This document shows, one piece after another, positions 15,301 through 16,673 of a DNA stretch of 16,673 nucleotides; position 1 is the first letter of the stretch, and each line of letters opens with the position of its first letter. The notes beneath the pieces are model-generated. The model had not been told where the DNA came from. It ran no database searches and saw only the letters and a program-made list of their open reading frames with translations. A program made the translations under genes and the position numbers. Location: the NCBI GenBank assembly GCA_018970825.1, contig JAGWVP010000008.1, positions 1 through 16,673 on the forward strand, read 5' to 3'. Source of the DNA: a bacterium (GTDB lineage Bacteria > Desulfobacterota > Binatia > UBA12015).

Positions 15301-16673
15301 ATGCGAGACGAAGGCGGGATCGTCGCACGGAAGATCGGGCGGGCCCTCGTGGCTCGCTCCCGCACGGTCGCGCTCCCGGTCGGGATGCTCCTGCTCGCCG
15401 CGGCCCCTGCCTTCGCATCCGGCCTCTCCTCGGTCGTGGCTCGCGGGCTGCGTGCGACGGCGGCGCGCGAGGGAGCGGTTCGCGTTCTCGTGCAGGTGAA
15501 GCCGCAGGCCATGGCCGATCGGGGTCCGGTCGACGCGGCTCCGGGGGCCGCGGCTCTCGGAGCGGTGGAACGCACGCTCGCGGGGCGCTCCTGGGGCCTC
15601 GCCCGCGAATTCCGCACGGTGCCGGTCGTGGCCATCGAGGCCACCACGGAGGCGCTCGACGCCCTCGCGGCATCCGGCGCCGTCGAGCGTGTGGTCGAGG
15701 ACCGCCTCGAGAAGACGATGCTCGACGAGAGCGCTCCCATGGTGCAGGCCGACGAGATGTGGGCCTCGGGCGAGGAGGGTTCGGGCTGGACGATCGCGGT
15801 GCTCGACACCGGCGTCGACGCGGCGCATCCCTTTCTCGCCGGCAAGGTGGTCGACGAGGCCTGCTTCTCCGCCAACGGGAGCTGCCCCGACGGGCAGCGC
15901 GAGCAATACGGAGCGGGCGCGGCGGCGCCGTGCTCCTGGGCTCCGGGCTCGTGCGGCCACGGCACGCACGTTGCCGGCATCGCGGCCGGCCGCGGTGCCG
16001 CCTACTCCGGCGTCGCGCGGGGAGCCTCCATCCTCGCGATCCAGGTCTTCTCCCGCTTCACCGGAAAGGCGGTCTGCGGCGACGGCGAAGACCCGTGTGC
16101 CCGCAGCTACAACTCCGACACGCTCGCCGCCCTGGAATACGTCTACTCGAAGCGGCAGGAGCTGCGCATCGCGGCCGCGAACATGAGCCTCGGCGGCGAT
16201 CTCTATTCGAGCCAGGCCCAGTGCGACGCCGACGACCCGGCCCGCGAGGCGATCGTGCAGCAGCTGCGCGCGGTCGGCATCGCGACCGTCGCGGCCTCGG
16301 GCAACGAGGGCAAGGCGAACCAGCTGTCGGCGCCCGGGTGCCTGACCGGAGTCGTCAGCGTCGGCGCGGTCACGAAGCAGGACGCGATCGCCTCGTTCTC
16401 GGATTCCGCGGCGTTCCTGTCGGTCCTGGCCCCCGGCTACCAGATCGAGTCGTCGATCCCGCGGTCCCGCTACGCGGTGATCTCGGGCACCTCGCAGGCG
16501 ACTCCCCACGTCGCGGGCGCGTTTGCACTCCTCTACGAGCGCATGGGTGCGGCCGACGTCGTGCGCGCGCTCGACGCCCTGCGCGCGACCGGGCTCCCGC
16601 TCCTCGACTCGCGCAACGGGTTCACGTTCCCGCGCATCCTCGTGCGCGGCGCGGCCGACGCGCTCGGGGCCCC
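15301..16673 (+). CDS. Secreted S8 (subtilisin-type) serine protease, 3' end missing
   Basis: The frame is open to the window edge, so 457 residues are visible. ATG 15301 has GGGAGG at 15288-15293, seven bases upstream. In-frame ATGs at 15232 and 15235 would add about 22 residues, and the former overlaps the previous stop, but they have no ribosome site. Residues 15-40 form a signal peptide (ARSRTVALPVGMLLLAAAPAFAS). An inhibitor I9-like propeptide covers about 58-137. The catalytic triad is intact: Asp169 in AVLDTGVD, His220 in GHGTHVAGIAAG, and Ser398 in SGTSQATPHVAG, with the oxyanion Asn335 in ASGNEG. The usual GTSMA is GTSQA here. Eight cysteines (188, 195, 211, 218, 259, 266, 308, 347) could form four disulfides, which fits an exported enzyme. 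Any C-terminal domain, such as a P-domain or anchor, is outside the window. It follows the two-domain protein by 65 bp. Confidence 0.95.
   Translation, partial: MRDEGGIVARKIGRALVARSRTVALPVGMLLLAAAPAFASGLSSVVARGLRATAAREGAVRVLVQVKPQAMADRGPVDAAPGAAALGAVERTLAGRSWGLAREFRTVPVVAIEATTEALDALAASGAVERVVEDRLEKTMLDESAPMVQADEMWASGEEGSGWTIAVLDTGVDAAHPFLAGKVVDEACFSANGSCPDGQREQYGAGAAAPCSWAPGSCGHGTHVAGIAAGRGAAYSGVARGASILAIQVFSRFTGKAVCGDGEDPCARSYNSDTLAALEYVYSKRQELRIAAANMSLGGDLYSSQAQCDADDPAREAIVQQLRAVGIATVAASGNEGKANQLSAPGCLTGVVSVGAVTKQDAIASFSDSAAFLSVLAPGYQIESSIPRSRYAVISGTSQATPHVAGAFALLYERMGAADVVRALDALRATGLPLLDSRNGFTFPRILVRGAADALGA

Noticed and set aside
12170..15673. 1167-codon minus-strand open frame across the DsbA-like, NTF2-like and two-domain genes
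   Set aside because: It covers several genes with clear families on the other strand and has low-complexity composition without motifs, so it is an antisense shadow.

Overview
This is a very GC-rich window (about 70% G+C by eye, with strong G/C preference at third codon positions). Genes are tightly packed and GTG starts are frequent. Two exported proteins, a DsbA-family thiol oxidoreductase and a subtilase, plus an Atu-type acyl-CoA catabolic operon, suggest a free-living, probably aerobic, high-GC Gram-negative bacterium. A myxobacterial, Binatota-like or related 'deltaproteobacterial' lineage would fit, but nothing here fixes the taxonomy. I see no rRNA, tRNA, CRISPR array, transposase, integrase or phage gene, and no composition break that would mark recent transfer. 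No gene-free stretch exceeds 300 bp.

Region 1 (1-7854, plus strand) is a catabolic operon. It holds the end of an SDR dehydrogenase resembling 3-alpha-hydroxysteroid dehydrogenase/carbonyl reductase, and a long GST-fold protein. These are followed by the carboxyltransferase (beta) and biotin-carboxylase/biotin-carrier (alpha) subunits of an acyl-CoA carboxylase, an enoyl-CoA hydratase-family protein, and an AtuA-family protein. Carboxylase beta + alpha + hydratase + AtuA + SDR is the core of the acyclic terpene utilisation (Atu) pathway known from Pseudomonas, where geranyl-CoA is carboxylated and then hydrated. The beta subunit looks more like the geranyl-CoA-type branch than classical methylcrotonyl-CoA carboxylase, but the substrate is not proven. 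The acyl-CoA dehydrogenase and the lyase are not in this window. The gene order differs from Pseudomonas, and a GST-like gene is inserted.

Region 2 (7865-11954) is central sugar metabolism: an ATP-type 6-phosphofructokinase (minus), a type I glyceraldehyde-3-phosphate dehydrogenase (plus) and a 4-alpha-glucanotransferase (minus). Phosphofructokinase and GAPDH diverge from a 185-bp gap that carries a good sigma70-like promoter facing GAPDH. GAPDH and the glucanotransferase converge so closely that their stop codons share one CTAG palindrome, beside a perfect 12-bp hairpin. Together they suggest use of glycogen or maltodextrin through glycolysis.

Region 3 (12188-16673, plus strand) holds an exported DsbA-family protein ending in a strong UUCG-loop hairpin. 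It is followed by a small NTF2/SnoaL-like protein with an acidic tail, and then a two-domain protein with an N-formylglutamate-amidohydrolase-like N-terminal half and an unrecognised beta-rich C-terminal half. Last comes a secreted S8 protease that runs off the window. The protease has eight cysteines in its visible mature region, so it could be a client of a periplasmic disulfide system.

I found no defence, mobile or wholly new system. The items most worth a second look are the variant Atu-like operon (AtuA with fused C-terminal domain, hydratase lacking one catalytic Glu, GST insertion), the unknown C-terminal half of the 13634-15235 protein, and the shared-stop convergent gene pair.
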